From: Seison nebaliae
Lineage: Eukaryota > Rotifera > Pararotatoria > Seisonacea > Seisonidae
Assembly (NCBI GenBank): GCA_023231475.1
Contig: JALJEE010002173.1
Span: forward strand, 1-31,310
Direction: 5' to 3'
Length of the DNA: 31,310 nt
Below the pieces are notes generated by a model. The model saw only the letters and a program-made list of their open reading frames with translations, was not told the origin of the DNA and did not search any database. Each line of letters begins with the position of its first letter. Positions within the stretch are counted from its first letter, which is position 1. A program made the position numbers and the translations under genes. Shown here piece by piece: positions 12,304-27,600 of the stretch.

Positions 12304-12420
12304 CAAAGTTCCTACTAATATCAAAGTTCCTACTAATAACAAAGTTCCTACTAATAACAAAGTTCCTATTAATAACAAAGTTCCTACTAATATCAAAGTT
12401 CCTACTAATATCAAAGTTCT
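12304..12420. repeat. 18-bp tandem repeat, six copies plus a half copy
   Basis: The unit is CAAAGTTCCTACTAATAA, alternating with a version ending AT, starting at 12304, 12322, 12340, 12358, 12376 and 12394, with a partial copy at 12412. Copies differ at one or two positions. Because 18 is a multiple of three, it gives an open plus-strand frame of KVPTNN units, which I take as a by-product. It sits 260-380 bp past the stop codon of the giant EGF gene. Confidence 0.9.
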
Positions 12421-12622
12421 CAAATCAAATCTTCTTCAAGCAAACAAATTAAGCAATCGAACGAATGATAATCATCTGATAAATATTCCAATTGGGATTT
12501 ACCTATCAATAATAAATTTATCTATTTCTCAATATTTTTTTTTCAATAAATTTAAAAGAAATTTTCTTTTCTAACAAAATAAAGTGACTACAATTTATCT
12601 TTTATAAAAGAATATCATATTG

Positions 12623-12628
12623 TTTAAT
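12623..12628 (-). promoter_or_regulatory. Possible polyadenylation signal (ATTAAA) of the giant EGF gene
   Basis: The minus strand reads ATTAAA about 55 bases after the stop at 12683-12685. No canonical AATAAA was found on that strand between 12400 and 12683. Such hexamers are common by chance in DNA this AT-rich. Confidence 0.3.
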
Positions 12629-12682
12629 TATCTAACTAAATTATCTGCGGGAAGTTTTTTTTTAAATTAAAACGTTTTTCTG

Positions 12683-15600
12683 TCAGTTTCTTTCGATTAG
12701 CTTCCAGAGATTATTTTTCGTTGGATCAACGATCATTTGATCGTTCTGCCAAAATTGGAGAAATAATCGATACTTTGATTGAGAATAATTGACTGGTTGG
12801 ACGTATACGATTTGGACGGTGGCGTTGACGGTTTTTAGTGATTTTTGCCAATCATTTTCTAATCGTCTTAATTGATCTCGATCCTTCACAATTTGAACGA
12901 TTCGGTACGTATTTTTCAAATCGATTAAATTAATCGAATTTTCAACGAATTCAATTGATTCATCAATTTCTTTAATAATTTTCTTCGTTTCAGTTAACGC
13001 CTCAATTTGATCAACATATATACCGATCGATTCATTCTTGTTCTCATTGTTCAACATACAATATCTCGTTACTTCGATCAATTTATTAGTGAATGTTGCA
13101 TCATTCTTATTAACTTTTGCTGATCGATTGATTAATTTTATACTGATATTCTTCGATCGGAAATATTCAGAATTATTAAACGAATAATTTACAATTTTTT
13201 CTATTAAACTTCTTTCTAGTCGTTGTCGAGTATTGATATCGAAACAATTATCAGTATCATGTATCATTGTAGGTAGGATTCTTAAATTCATCTTCTCAAT
13301 AATCGATTTCAATTTATCGATATTCCTCTCATCGTCTGTGTGGAAGACTAATCGAAGAATAGTTGATGGAGTTTCGAGATTTGATTTCGTGTTTTCCATT
13401 TGTTGAATTCCAATTAATTCAATTCCTGATAATTTTTGCTCGTTTATCCGTTGAATAATTTTTCGTTGATTTGGTGATTTGATGGTTTTGATAATATTAA
13501 TGACAAACTTGTTCATTATTGAATGAATTCCATTATCCAATTGAAATTGATAATTTTCCATATTCTTTTTCCAAATATCCAGAATTTGTTTTTGTGAAGG
13601 TAATTTTAAGATTGCTGCATTTAATTTCTTATCCAGATAATGATCAATTTGATAATATAATCGATCGACTGGTTGTTTGTTTTGATTGAAATAAAGTTGT
13701 TTTATCACAAACAAAAATTTCAATGAATTATTTTCCCAATTTTGTGATAAGATGTCGAATAATTTTTTGTAATTGATCAATCGATTTTGTTTGTGACGAA
13801 TATCTAAAAAGTAACAATTGTCTAATGAAATTATTTCATTTCCTTCTTGTGAACGTTCGATTGGAGAATAGGATGTTGGATGTTTTATTTGGAACATCAT
13901 CGGAATTCGTTCGATCATTTGCACGTTCATTCGATAAGCGGCGTAACTTTTTCTCAATGTTCGACTAATCATCGGGAATGAACTGACATAAGAAATATAT
14001 AAATTATCTTCATTTAATTCAATTCCATCTGATTCGCATAAAGCCTTTGCAATTCTTTCGTTTTTATTTTTTATATAAAAATCATTATTTTGAATAACTA
14101 ATTTCTGATTAGATCGATCGATTTCATCATTCAAATTGATTTGATATGTAGAATGTGAGAGGGCAGTTGATGTCCAGAAAACATCCAAATAATTTTTGAG
14201 ATGATCTCTTAATAATTTTAATTGGAAACTGGCCCAATAAATTGGCATTTGGAAAAGTTTTCCGTTTCTTTTCGAACAATAATCAGTCGCTTCGACGAAA
14301 TTGTAGAGATTGGAAGAAAAGAAAAAACATTTTTGTTTATTCGGACTTACTTGTCGGAGAGCTGCATTCATCGGACAAATTGGTCCAGGATTAACTTCTT
14401 GATAATTGGAGAGGAGACGACGTTTAGTTAATTCTATCGATTGATTCGAAACATCATAATAAATATTGGAGGGAACAAGTCGAACGAATTGTTTGGAGAA
14501 TAGTTCGAATGTTTCATTACTATTATGTTTGAATTGACATCTGTCACCGTAGACATCATCCGATTGACAATCACAACGAAAATTTTTATCATTCGTTATC
14601 AAACATTTACCAGCATGACATGGATCAGGTTTACATTTATCTTTCTGATATTCACAATATGCACCGGCAAATCCATCCGCACAAATACATGCATTCAATT
14701 GACAATCAAATTTTCCGTTATTCTGACAACTAATGATTTGACATGATATCATATTTTCACAATCTTCCCCATTATAATTCGATAAACAGAAACATTGTCG
14801 TTGATCTTTGTTTATATCATCCACTTTACACGTTCCACCATTTCTACATGGTTTCTTTTCACAAATGTTTATTTTTTCTGCACAATCATCACCATAATAA
14901 CCGATAAAACATTTGCAATAATAATTGGTAGTATCAAATAGAATACAATGACCAAAATGACATGGATCTGACACACATGGATTAATTATCTCTTCACATT
15001 GTCGTCCACTAAAACCTGGGAGACATTCACAATAAACATTCTCATCATGTTTTTTATTGATCTCAATACATTTACCCGAATTCTTACAATAGTTGATTTC
15101 GGGATTGCACATACTCACTTCACAAAATGTTCCTGTTCTATCAAAAGGACAAAGACATTTATATGTGTTCAATAATGAGACGCAAGTCGAACCGGTTTGA
15201 CATGAATGTTGATAACAAGACGTTTTCTCAAATTCACAATTGATACCATGATAAGCATTTGAACAAGCACACTCATAACGATCGATCGCCGACTCTAAAC
15301 ATTTCCCACCATTTTTACATGGATTAGATGCACATTCATTGATATCGATAGTACACGACTCACCAGTCATTCCTTTCGGACATAAACATTTCCGTTCATT
15401 CTTCGGCAAATTGATACAAGCCGCTTCTACTCCACACGGATATTTCTCACAAGCTGATAATTCTTCTGAACAATGAACTCCCGAATATCCTCGACTACAA
15501 ATACAACGGAAATCTACTTGATTATTATCATTGATACATACACCACCATTCTGACAAGGACGACTATAACATGAAGGTAATTTCTGTTCACAATACTTTC

Positions 15601-18600
15601 CACTAAACGGATTTTCACATATACATTTATAATTCGGTTGACTACTTAAACATTTGCCATTATTTTGACAATTATGTTCGAAACAATTGTCCATTTCCAA
15701 TTCACAATCATCACCCGTTTTTCCGGGTACACATGAACATACTGGCTTCCTGTCGACGACATAACACTCTCCAGAATTAGAACAAACATGTCCAGCACAA
15801 TAATTCATACGAATGGTGCAGAATTCTCCTTCATAATCGATATAACATTGACAATTGAAATTTGAATTATCTTTACTCACTTCACATTTCCCATATTGAC
15901 ATGGATTGGAGAGACAGGGATTCTTTCTGAATTCACAATTCTCTCCATAATATTCATGAGATAGACAAGAACATAGATATCGATATTGATCGATTGATGA
16001 ACATTGTGCACCGTTTTGACATGGAGTTTTCGCGCATGGATCTAAACTAATTTCACATAAAGATCCCGTAGTTCCATATGAGCATAAACAATGTGCTGTC
16101 AATCCATTAATCGTCTGACAATGGGATGGTGATATTTGTGAACATTGTTGTGTTTGACAACCACCATAAAACTTATCACAAAATTTACCACCAAAACCAC
16201 TCGTACATTGACATTCGAATTTTCCGTTAAATAAATCAATGCATTTACCTTTACTGTTACATGGATTGGACGCACATGGATTCATCAGTTTCTCACATCG
16301 TACACCATAATATGGTGTGACACAGAAACAACGTTTCTGACAATAATATTGTTCACATGTTCCTCCATGTAGACAATAATCGGATGAACATTGGAAAATT
16401 TTCGTTTGACAATTCCTTCCCGTATATCCGACAGGACAATCACATCGATAACTATAATGCATCGGATAACATTTACCTTGATTCATACAAGGATTCCTTT
16501 GACAAACATGTTCACTACACCCACAAACATTCATCCAACATATATGACATGACGGTACAGGTATGTGAGATATGGGTGATTGGCAATTCTTTCCAGTATA
16601 ACCAGAGAAACATTTACATTTATAATCGTTTGATAATTCGATACATTCTCCATTATTACCACAAGGAAAAGCGTCGCATTTCGGTTTCTTCTTTTCACAA
16701 TTCTTTCCAATGAAATTGTTGAAACATCGACATTCATCTTTTTCACACCATCCATTAATGCAATTCAATTTCGTACAATAAGTTGTCGAAATATATGTCT
16801 CACATAATTTGCCCGTGAAGGATTCAGTGCAAGAACACAAGAATTGTCGATTTCCATCAAATGCGAAACATTTACCGTTCCGACAAGGATTGGAGAAACA
16901 AGGCGATTTTCGTTGGTCACAATTTTTTCCAATAAATTCAGCTAGACAATCACAATATTCCTCATCTTTCCTTCCATCATATCTACCACTTCCTCCATTC
17001 ATACATTGAATTCTAATCAAATGTCTTTCACAATATTTTCCCATTTTATTTCTGGGACAAATGCAAATGCAACCCGAAGTCATACTCAAAGTCGCTTCCC
17101 CATTATTTTGACAATTGATTACTTTCTTACAATCAATTGGTGAACAATCATCATTCGTATGAATGTCTCTACAACTACATTTATATGAATTGATTTTCTT
17201 CATTTTATCGAATTCATTCGAACAAGTTCCACCATTCTTACACGGATTTGATGCGCATGCTAATTCCGTCTTACAAAGAACTCCCGAATAATTCGGATAA
17301 CATTTACAAGAGAATTGTTGAGGACCCAAATTCAAACATTTCCCATATGGAAATCCACCACACGGATTATCTTTACATCCATCCAATGACACTTCACATT
17401 TCGATCCAGTATAATCTTCATTACAAATACATTTATACGCATTGATCATATCGATACATTTAGCGTTATTCTGACAAGGGGATGACAGACATTCATTCAT
17501 TTCAATTTCACAATAATCCCCAACAAATCCATCTAAACATTCACATTTATTTAAAGAATTCACTTTCGCACCATTTGCACAATTTGGTGTTTTCACCTTC
17601 TCATTCTCACAAAACACGCCCATGTATCCCTCCTTACAAAAACAATAGTGTTCCATCGATGTTGATAAAATGAAACATTGTCCACCATTCAAACAAGGTT
17701 CGGCTGAGCAAATACTCTTGCGAATGAGATTCTGACAATACTTTCCAGTCCAATTGGGTGAACATCTACAGAAGCGTTGTCCAGTATTCTCATCAATTTC
17801 ATGATGACCATAAAGACACGTTTCATGTGACAGATATTGGGAACAATCTTTCCCAAAGAAATCTTTCTTACACTTACAATATTTCACTCCAGGTTTAACG
17901 AACATTATCTCTCCATTATTCTTACAGACGAGACCATTTGAGTTGTCAATGAGTTGTGCACAAAATTTGCCAGTGAAACCATATTCACAATCACATTCTC
18001 TTGATGCATCATCATAATAACCACGCATCGAACAATTGGCGTGGAATTCACCCATTTTCTTTTTTTCACATTTTTCCCCATAAAATTCATTGTAACAGTT
18101 GCAATATCGGACATTGTTAAGTACTTGACATTTACCATTATGATTACATAAGTTATCATCACCACAATTGATCGTCTTTATTTCACAACGTGCACCCGAA
18201 TAAATGGAGGATTGACATTTGCATATTCTTTCATTATTCTTCATAGAACATTGACCACCATTCAAGCAATGGTCTTTCGAACATTCAATTTTGACCAGTT
18301 CACATTGCTTACCTGAATATGGCGCCACACAAGAACATTTTCCTTCAGCATTACAATGACCATTATTGAAACAAGGGAACAATGAACATATGTCTTTCTG
18401 TTTAATCTTCTCTGAACAATATTTACCTGTAAACGGAGATTCACAAACACATTTCTCACTGATACAAATACCTCCGTTCATGCATTGACATGAGCCCATA
18501 TACCTCTCGCAATATTCCCCATAAAAATTATTTTGACAATTACAAACGTCTTTACCCATGTTCTGATTCTTTACACATTTTCCATTATTCAGACAATGTC

Positions 18601-21600
18601 TTCGACAAATTCGATCAACCTTTTCACAATATTCACCAATATACCCAAATTTACATTTACATTTTCCTGTGTTTAGTGCTGTATTGGATGTGCATGTTCC
18701 CCCGTTTTCACAAGAACACAAATCCACACGCTTATCACAATAAATGCCCACATAGTCTTTCGGACATATACACATACCACTGGTACCATTGAATTCAATG
18801 CAATTGCCCATATTATTACACTTAGTTTTCTCACAGAAAGTCAATTCATTTTCACAATTCTTTCCATTAAACCCATTTGCACATTCACAATAGTAAGAGT
18901 GTTTTGTCTTCCTACAATTACCATTGTTGGCACACGGATTCGATGCACACTTATCAATGATCCTTTCACAATAAAATCCAGTGAATGAAGATAAACATTG
19001 ACATTTGTGTTCATTGTGGACTATTGAACATTGTCCCCCATTGAAGCACGGATTATGGACCTTACATGATATTGCATTTTCACATTTTCTGCCCCTGAAT
19101 TCCTTAGGACATAGACACATATTTTCACATTCTGTTATTGTCACACATTTGCCCCTTCCACAATCCATATCGTCACATGATTCTTTTCCAATTTTAATTT
19201 CACAATTGAAACCTGTAAATTGACAACCACATAAACACCGATAACCATCTAATTTGTTATCGACACATTTCGCGCCGTTCAAACATGTATTAGTAGTACA
19301 AAATGACGATCTTAATTCACAATATCGCCCTCTATGTCCAGTGTCGTCACACAGACACTTTCTTTCCAAGTTCTCAGTTATACATTTCCCTCCGTTCTGA
19401 CAAGGATTTAATGTTCGACATAAATCTTTCTTGCGGGAGCAGGTTGGACCATAATAGTCGATCAAACAACGACATAAGTAACCTTTCTCCTCATTACTAT
19501 TCTCTTCACATGTTCCATTATTCTCGCATATGACTGTATTACAAATGGCTAATTTATGTTGACAATCTTTTCCAGTAAACGCAGCTCGACATTCACAAAT
19601 ATAATCTTTTCCAAGATTTATACAATTACCATCATTCTTACAAGGTTTAGCGTAACAATGGTCTTTAATTAATTCGCAATATGTTCCATAAAACGGTTCT
19701 TCACATGTGCAGATTTTCTGATAGATATAATCGTTACACGTACCACCATTCTTACAAGGAAACGACAAACATCGACCAATTCTTCCTTGACAATTATATC
19801 CCGTATAGCCAATGGGACATAAACAATATTCGTTCTTACTATTATCCCTAAATTGACAAATACCTTTATTGTAACATGTTTTCGTGCATTTTTTCAAAAT
19901 CTCACATTCATTACCTTCTGTCTGAGATGAACAATAACATTTATATCCGTTATCCGTCTCAACACAAGTTCCTCCATTAAGACACGGCCTTGAAATACAA
20001 TTGACATTTAAACGTTCACACAATTTACCAGACCATCCCGATGAACAACTACAATAAAATGAATTATGATTATATTCGCAATCACCACCATTCTGACAAG
20101 GATTCGAATCGCAAACATTATACTCTTCATCACACAATCTTCCTTTCCATCCCACCAGACATTTACATTTATAATAAAAAGGTTCCAACTCATAATCCGG
20201 AATACAAGTGCCTTTTTTACAAATATTATTTTTGCAACTATCTATTGGAATTGAGCAATGTTTCCCCGTCATATCTTTATTGCAATTGATACATTTCCAT
20301 CCGTCATCATTCGAGATACATTCACCCCCATTTCTACAAGGTGATGATGAGCAGGTATCAATCAGTGTCGGACAGTTATGCCTAATTTCTCCATTTTTAC
20401 ATTTACAAGAACATAACGGTGTGTTAGTGTATATCGGTTCACCATCACCACATGACCCGATAATTTCTCCACAATTTATTTCAGTTTCACAATTAACACC
20501 CGTATATTTATTGTTAGCGCAAATGCAGATATATTCATCACCGAACCGATTATAACATTGACCACCATTTAAACATGGTTTCTTTGAACATGGATCATCT
20601 CGTAGCAATGTACAATTCTCTCCGATATATCGGGAGAAACACTGACACATATCCCCAATCAACATACCATTGACACAGGTCTTTTGTTCTATTTTCTTAA
20701 TTAATTCACAATTATTTCCTTCCCATTCATTCGGACAAATACAAATATAAGACTTTCCGTTATCATCCGGTAAACAAGTACCACCAGAGAAGCATGGATT
20801 TGATGAACAAGCTGATACCGGTTCCGAACATGTTTCTCCAATCCATTGACTTGTACATTTACATCTGTAGTTTTTTTTGTCGATTGGGATACATTGTCCA
20901 TGATTTTCACAATTTCCTTTTTCGCTACAACTGGATTTCTCACAGTTCTCACCAAAATATGGACGGAGACACTTACATGAAGCTGATGAATTAATAATCT
21001 CACAGATACCGTTATTCATACAGTTTTTCATTCTGCAGAGATCTCTCGCAATTTCACAACGTTCGCCAAACACATTCGTTTCACAATTACAAATTGGAAG
21101 ACAATTACTACCAGTTATAGTGGAGGAGCATGATGAATTGCCAAAACAATAATTTTCATTAACACCATCTTCAGTAAGGAATGTGCAAGGATTATATACT
21201 TCTTCACAATATGCACCGGTAAAACATCCACTGCACACACATTTCCCCCCATTGATATTATTGATGAAAGTTCCACCATTTTTACACTTTTTCAAATTGG
21301 CAATCGATTCACAAAACTTCCCCGTATACGGAATTATACAATTACAATAACTTTCCCCGCTTTCCGTAACGTTGCAAAAACCACCATTTAAACACCTCAC
21401 CTTTTCACAGATTTCTTCCTTATTCGGTTCGTTATTTATTGCACATGTCTGCCCATTAAATCCAGAATAACATTCACAATGGAAATTTGGATAATCATCT
21501 TCTACACATTGACCATGAGAATTACATGTATCATTCTTACAACTATTTAATTGAATTGTACAATAAAGACCGGAAAATTGATGGGGACATAGGCACAAGA

Positions 21601-24600
21601 AGTTTGGATATTCGCCTTCTAGACACGTTCCACCATTCGAACAATGAACATTGGCACAAGCAAATAATTTATTTTCACATAATTCTCCAGTAAACCCATT
21701 TGCACATAAGCATTGTTGTTTCATATTTCTTAAAACGCAAGTTCCACCATTCTCACATTTCATTGTTGTACATCGATCCATCTTCATTCCACAATTTTGT
21801 CCTGTGAACAATGGTCGACAACTGCAGAATTCGGTGCCATTATTTAAATAATTTACTCCATCATTTAAACATTGTAGAGAATATAGTGAGGATGGTGGTA
21901 TACATTCGTAATTGTCATTCTCATATTTACACTCTTCGTCTTCCTTACACTCATTATTACAATTGACTACTTGATTCTCGCAGAATGGGCCCGTGTACAT
22001 GGGGGGACAGACACACCTGAATGCCCCATCTCCATACAATGCCATATGACCGTCATTTAAACAGATATTACTCATCAATTCACATCTCGTACCAAAATAA
22101 TATTCGAAACATTCACAATATTCTAAATCCTTCTCCTTATCATAAATACAAGTACCTCCATTATGACAATAAGATTCATGACACGTTTGTCGCTCTAATT
22201 CACAATAAATGCCCTCAAAATTCTTTTCACAATAACAAGTGTTTTCACCCTTCTCATTCATCAAACATCGTCCATGTTCCGTACAGTGATCAACAGAACA
22301 TCTCCTATCTGGTTTGACGAGATGGCAGAAATCTGGTCTTGTATGATGATTACTTCCACAAAAACTGAAATTATCCGTTTCACAATATTTCCCCGATTGA
22401 TATGGACGACATTGACATTCATCTTTATCCTTGTGACAATGACCACCATTACCACAATAGCCTATTTTGGAACAGGACATCTTTTCTTCACAATTCTTCC
22501 CCGAATATCCTTCGCCACATAAACATCGATAGTTACAAGTATTTTCTGCGTCCGGCACACAAATTCCATCATTCTGACAAACAGTTCCCACACAAGGCGA
22601 AGTGTAAATAGTACAAAGTTTTCCCGAAAAACATTTCGGACATATCTGATTTTTTCTCAATTGATTTTGACATCTATCGCCTTCATAATTACTGAAACAG
22701 AAACAATGGTTTTCCTTTTCCATTTCATAGCATCTTCCATTATCGGAACAATATGCTGCAGAACATTTTGGAATGTCGCAATTCTTACCACGGAAATTCT
22801 CATCACATTCACATTCTCCATTCGTACATCTCCCGTTATCATAGCAATCGTCGTAACATGTCGATTTCGATTTCTCACATAAATTCCCAATAAAACCTGG
22901 TGGACAATAACAGACGTTATTCCTGCAGATCCCACCATTTTCACAAGCACATTCTCTGCACAATTCACCAGTGTAAATTGTGTGACAATGACACAACGGT
23001 TCCCGTAACGAATAGTAACATGTACCGCCATTTAAACATTGAACTGAATCACATCTCTTATTACACATATCATCATATTCACCATCGGTAGGACATTGGC
23101 ATGTGAAGATATCACCATTCACGATACATGTTCCCGAATTGCATGGATTCGAATGACAAGGATTCCTCTTCTTCTCACAATATTTCCCGTAAAATAATGA
23201 GGTCTTATCGAAACAAATAAATTGTGTGGCACTGATGACATCACATTTACAACCATTTTGACAAGTGACACCTCGACACGGATCTTTCACATTCTCACAA
23301 TAGAGACCGGTGTGAATCTCGGAGCACATACATTTGTCGTTAACACATTTCGCCAAATTCCAACAAGGTTTCTCCGCACAAAATCTTAAAGGTTCTTCGC
23401 AGAACTCTCCAGTGAAGCCTTTCTGACATTTACATGTGATATGCGTTCCGACGCATGTACCATTATTTTGACATTTCACTTTTGAACAAACGGGAACATC
23501 ACAATTCTTTCCCGTGTAACCTGGTGCACATACACATTTGTAACCGAATGGTATCTTTTCACATTTGCCGAATTTGCACGGCGAATATTGACAATGATCA
23601 ATCGCTTGAGAACAATATCTGCCCGTCATTCCCTGTTGACATTTACATTGGAAATTATAGTCACCAATTGGTATGTTAAGACAAGTGGAACCGTTATTGC
23701 AACGTTGAATATCACAAAAATTTATAGGTTCCTTACACGTCTTCCCGGTAAATCGTTCGGTACATAAACATTTAAAACCCTCACCATTCTCAAACTCTAT
23801 GCAAGTGCCTCGGTTCCCACATGGACGACTTAAACATTCATTTATATCTATCTCACAATAAACTCCGAGGAATCCTGGACGACAAACACAATTGAATTTA
23901 TCTGTACCCGATTCACATGTCGCTCCATTCCGACATATAACTTTTTCACAATAATTCATTTTGAATCCACAATTGGCTCCATAGTAACCCGTTGGACATT
24001 CGCAAATATATGTCTTCCCTTTGTTTTTACAGAGACCATTATTCTTACAATAATTACCGGCGAATGGTAAGGAGCATGGAGGAGGATTATCGCAATACTT
24101 TCCATGAAAACCATTGGAGCATTTGCAAAAGAATCCATTGGGACTCTGCAGACAAACACCATTAGGCCCACACGATATCCGTCGACAATAATCAATTTTA
24201 CTATTACAGTTCTTCCCACCCCACCCATTATTACACTCACATCGATATTCACATTTATGTACATCATAATCCGTTCGATTAAATTCAGTTATTTCCGAAT
24301 ATAATAATCGACATACACCACCATTATAACAAGGATTTTTCATACAAGGATGAATATAAATATCACAAATATTCCCTGAATAACAATCTTCACATTCACA
24401 TTTGAACGATCCCAACGACTGTCTTCTACATCGCCCATGCTCACAAGGATCGTTCTCACAACCATCAATTTCTATATCACATTTATCTCCAATAAAACCG
24501 CGAAAACAATGACATTTGGCAATGGCGTTATCAAATACACAAAGGCCATGTTCACACATGTTATTATTGAGACATTCATTTTTTACATCATTACAATATT

Positions 24601-27600
24601 TCCCACAATATCCTTCCGAACATTCACATTCACATTTATCATTTGACAATTCTACACAACGTCCAAATTGACATGGATGTGCATCACAACAACTAATTAG
24701 TTTCTCACAATTCTTCCCATGATAATTCTTCGAACATTCACACGTATAAGTAATGCGACTATTATGGCAGGTACCGTCATTAAGACAAGGATTCGATTGA
24801 CAATAATCGACCTTTACGCAATTTGATTGACCGGTGTAACCGTGACGACACGAACAATGAAATTCCAAATTATCTTTTGCTTTATTTCGCACGAAACACA
24901 CACCGTTCTGCCCACACGGCGAAGATAAACAAGGAGATAAATGTTCTTCACATTTATCGCCTGTAAATCCGGTGGCACAAATACAGATAACTTTGTCATT
25001 CTTATATCGACATAATCCATCATTCTGACAATAATCATCACATAGATGTTTCCCACAATTCCATGTATGATAACCAGGTAAACAATCGCAACAAGGACCA
25101 TTATTAGTATCTTTACAGTGACCAAATTTACAAAAATCAGAATTAAATTCACATAAACTAATCAGTTGATCACAATACTTTCCAATATAATTCTTCTTAC
25201 AATTGCAATGATAAGAGGTTTGATCCCAATTCTTTTCACAATAACCGTTCACACAACCATGATTCTTACAAACATCAATCGGTTGCCTACAAAATTCACC
25301 TTTAAAACCAATGTAGCAAGTACATTTGACTTTGTTGAAACCGACCATTTCACAACTTCCATGTACGCAAGGATTCGATATACAATGGTCAATGACAATG
25401 TCACAATTCTTACCAGTATAACCGACATTACAAATACATTCGTACAATTCCCCATTTCCATTCTCGACGGACAATCTGTTACATTTCCCTTCCCCACAAT
25501 ATCGTGTCTCACAATAATTGATTAGAGTTTCACATCGTCTTCCCGTATAATGATTTCTACAGTTACATTTGTAACCATTATTGGTCTTTATACAATCACC
25601 ATAATTCTTACACGGACCAGACAAACAAATATCGAAAGGAAATTCACATGTCTCTCCATAGTAACCGACTTCACAAAGACATTTCGGTTTTCCTCCCACA
25701 ATTGCACATTTTCCATGATAGCAAGTGAAAGATTCACATTTATCAATAACATTTTCACACATTTTCCCCGTGAATTCTTTTCGACATAAACATTTATAAA
25801 CATCTTTGCGATTACCTAACACTTGACAAGTGCCGCCATTCAGACATTTATTTTCACAAACATATTTCGAACAAATTTTCCCATAACGTCCTTTCGGACA
25901 ATGGCAAACATAATCCGGTTTTCCTTTGAATAGAACGTTGTCACAACGAGCTGCATATTCACATGGATTGGTGGAGCAGGGTGAATTATCCGTTTCACAA
26001 TTAAAACCTCCATACCATAAAGGACATATACAATAATATGTTTCACCATCATTAATACAAGTGGCTCCGTGTTGACACGGTTCCTTCTCACAAGGATTAA
26101 CGAATGTTTCACAATTCTTTCCAGTAGTACTGAGAGGACAAAAACATTTATATGTTCCTGGAATAATGATAGAACACGTACCATGATTCTGACACGGTTT
26201 CGATAGACATATCGGAAGAAGTGAATCACAATATTTCCCCGTAAATCCTACATCACATTCACAAGAGAAAATATTCGTCTCATCATCGTTGACACATTTT
26301 CCATTTCGACACGGATTCCTGATACATCGATCTACCACATTTTCACAATGATGCCCATGGTAATTTGGTAGACAAAGACAAGTGTAAGAACATCCGATAC
26401 CGCTTGGGATACACGTACCTCCATTACATAATTGATCGTTACATAAGGATTTTGGATTTTGACAATTCAAACCTTCCCAACAGTCGGTGCAGACACATTC
26501 CGGTTCGTGTTCGTCGTTCATCGAACATGTACCTCCATTGTGACAAGTGTCGATTTGACATCGATCAATTACTAACTCACAATAGACACCAGTGAAAGTG
26601 GCAGTACATTGACAGTGAGAAGAACCGTCAATGTTAAAAATGCATTTGCCATCATTCTTACATAAATTGGTGCATGGTTTCAATCGTTCGTCACAATTCT
26701 TTCCAATCCAATGATATGGACAAATACATTCATAATCCTTCTCATTTCTCAACACAATACAATTACCATTATTCTTACAAGGAGACGAATGACATGGATG
26801 ATTTATTTGACCACAATCAATACCAGTAAAACCTTTCTGACATAGACACGACCAAGTTAAATTCGAATTGATGATACATTTCCCATTATATTTACATGGT
26901 TTCGATTCACAAATATTTATATATTTCTCACACAAATCACCCGTGTAATCGGGTAAACATCGACATAAACATTTATGTTTATTCTCACCAATCTCTTCAA
27001 CATCCCGATATCCATTTTGACAATTGATTGCACATTTCTGCTCATCAGGAATGTTACATGATGCACCGACATATATCGTATTGATGCAACTACATTTGTC
27101 ATCGATACACTCACCGTGAATGCACGTTTCGCCCATCACACAATTGACAGTTTTATTCATACATTGCTTCCCACTAAATCCATAAGGACAATCGCAATAA
27201 TAATCAGAAATATCTTTATTGATACAAACGCCATCGTGGGCGCATGGAAGCCTTAAGCACGGATTAATCTGTTCGCATTTCTCACCATAATATGGTATTG
27301 GACATTCACATCGAAAATTATGAGAATATTCACCCGTAATACATTTACCGCCATTTTGACAAGTGTTTGCAGTTGGTGAACAGATATACACGTACTCACA
27401 ATGATCTCCATAATAATCGTCTAGGCAGTTGCAGTGCACAGCTGTTGCATTAATTCTGGTGCATGTACCTCCATTTTCACATTTATGATTTGAACAAGAT
27501 GCTATTGGTACTTCACAACGGACACCGGTGAATCCTTCGACACATAAACATTTGATAAGTGTTCCATGCATATTACAAGTACCACCATTCTCACATGTAC

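Noticed and set aside
12293-12574. 93-codon plus-strand frame of KVPTNN repeats
   Set aside because: Explained by the 18-bp tandem repeat, which stays open because its length is a multiple of three.
14345-14350. GTAAGT donor inside the lectin-like domain
   Set aside because: Reading through it gives an intact C-type-lectin-like pattern, so it is probably not used as the main splice site.
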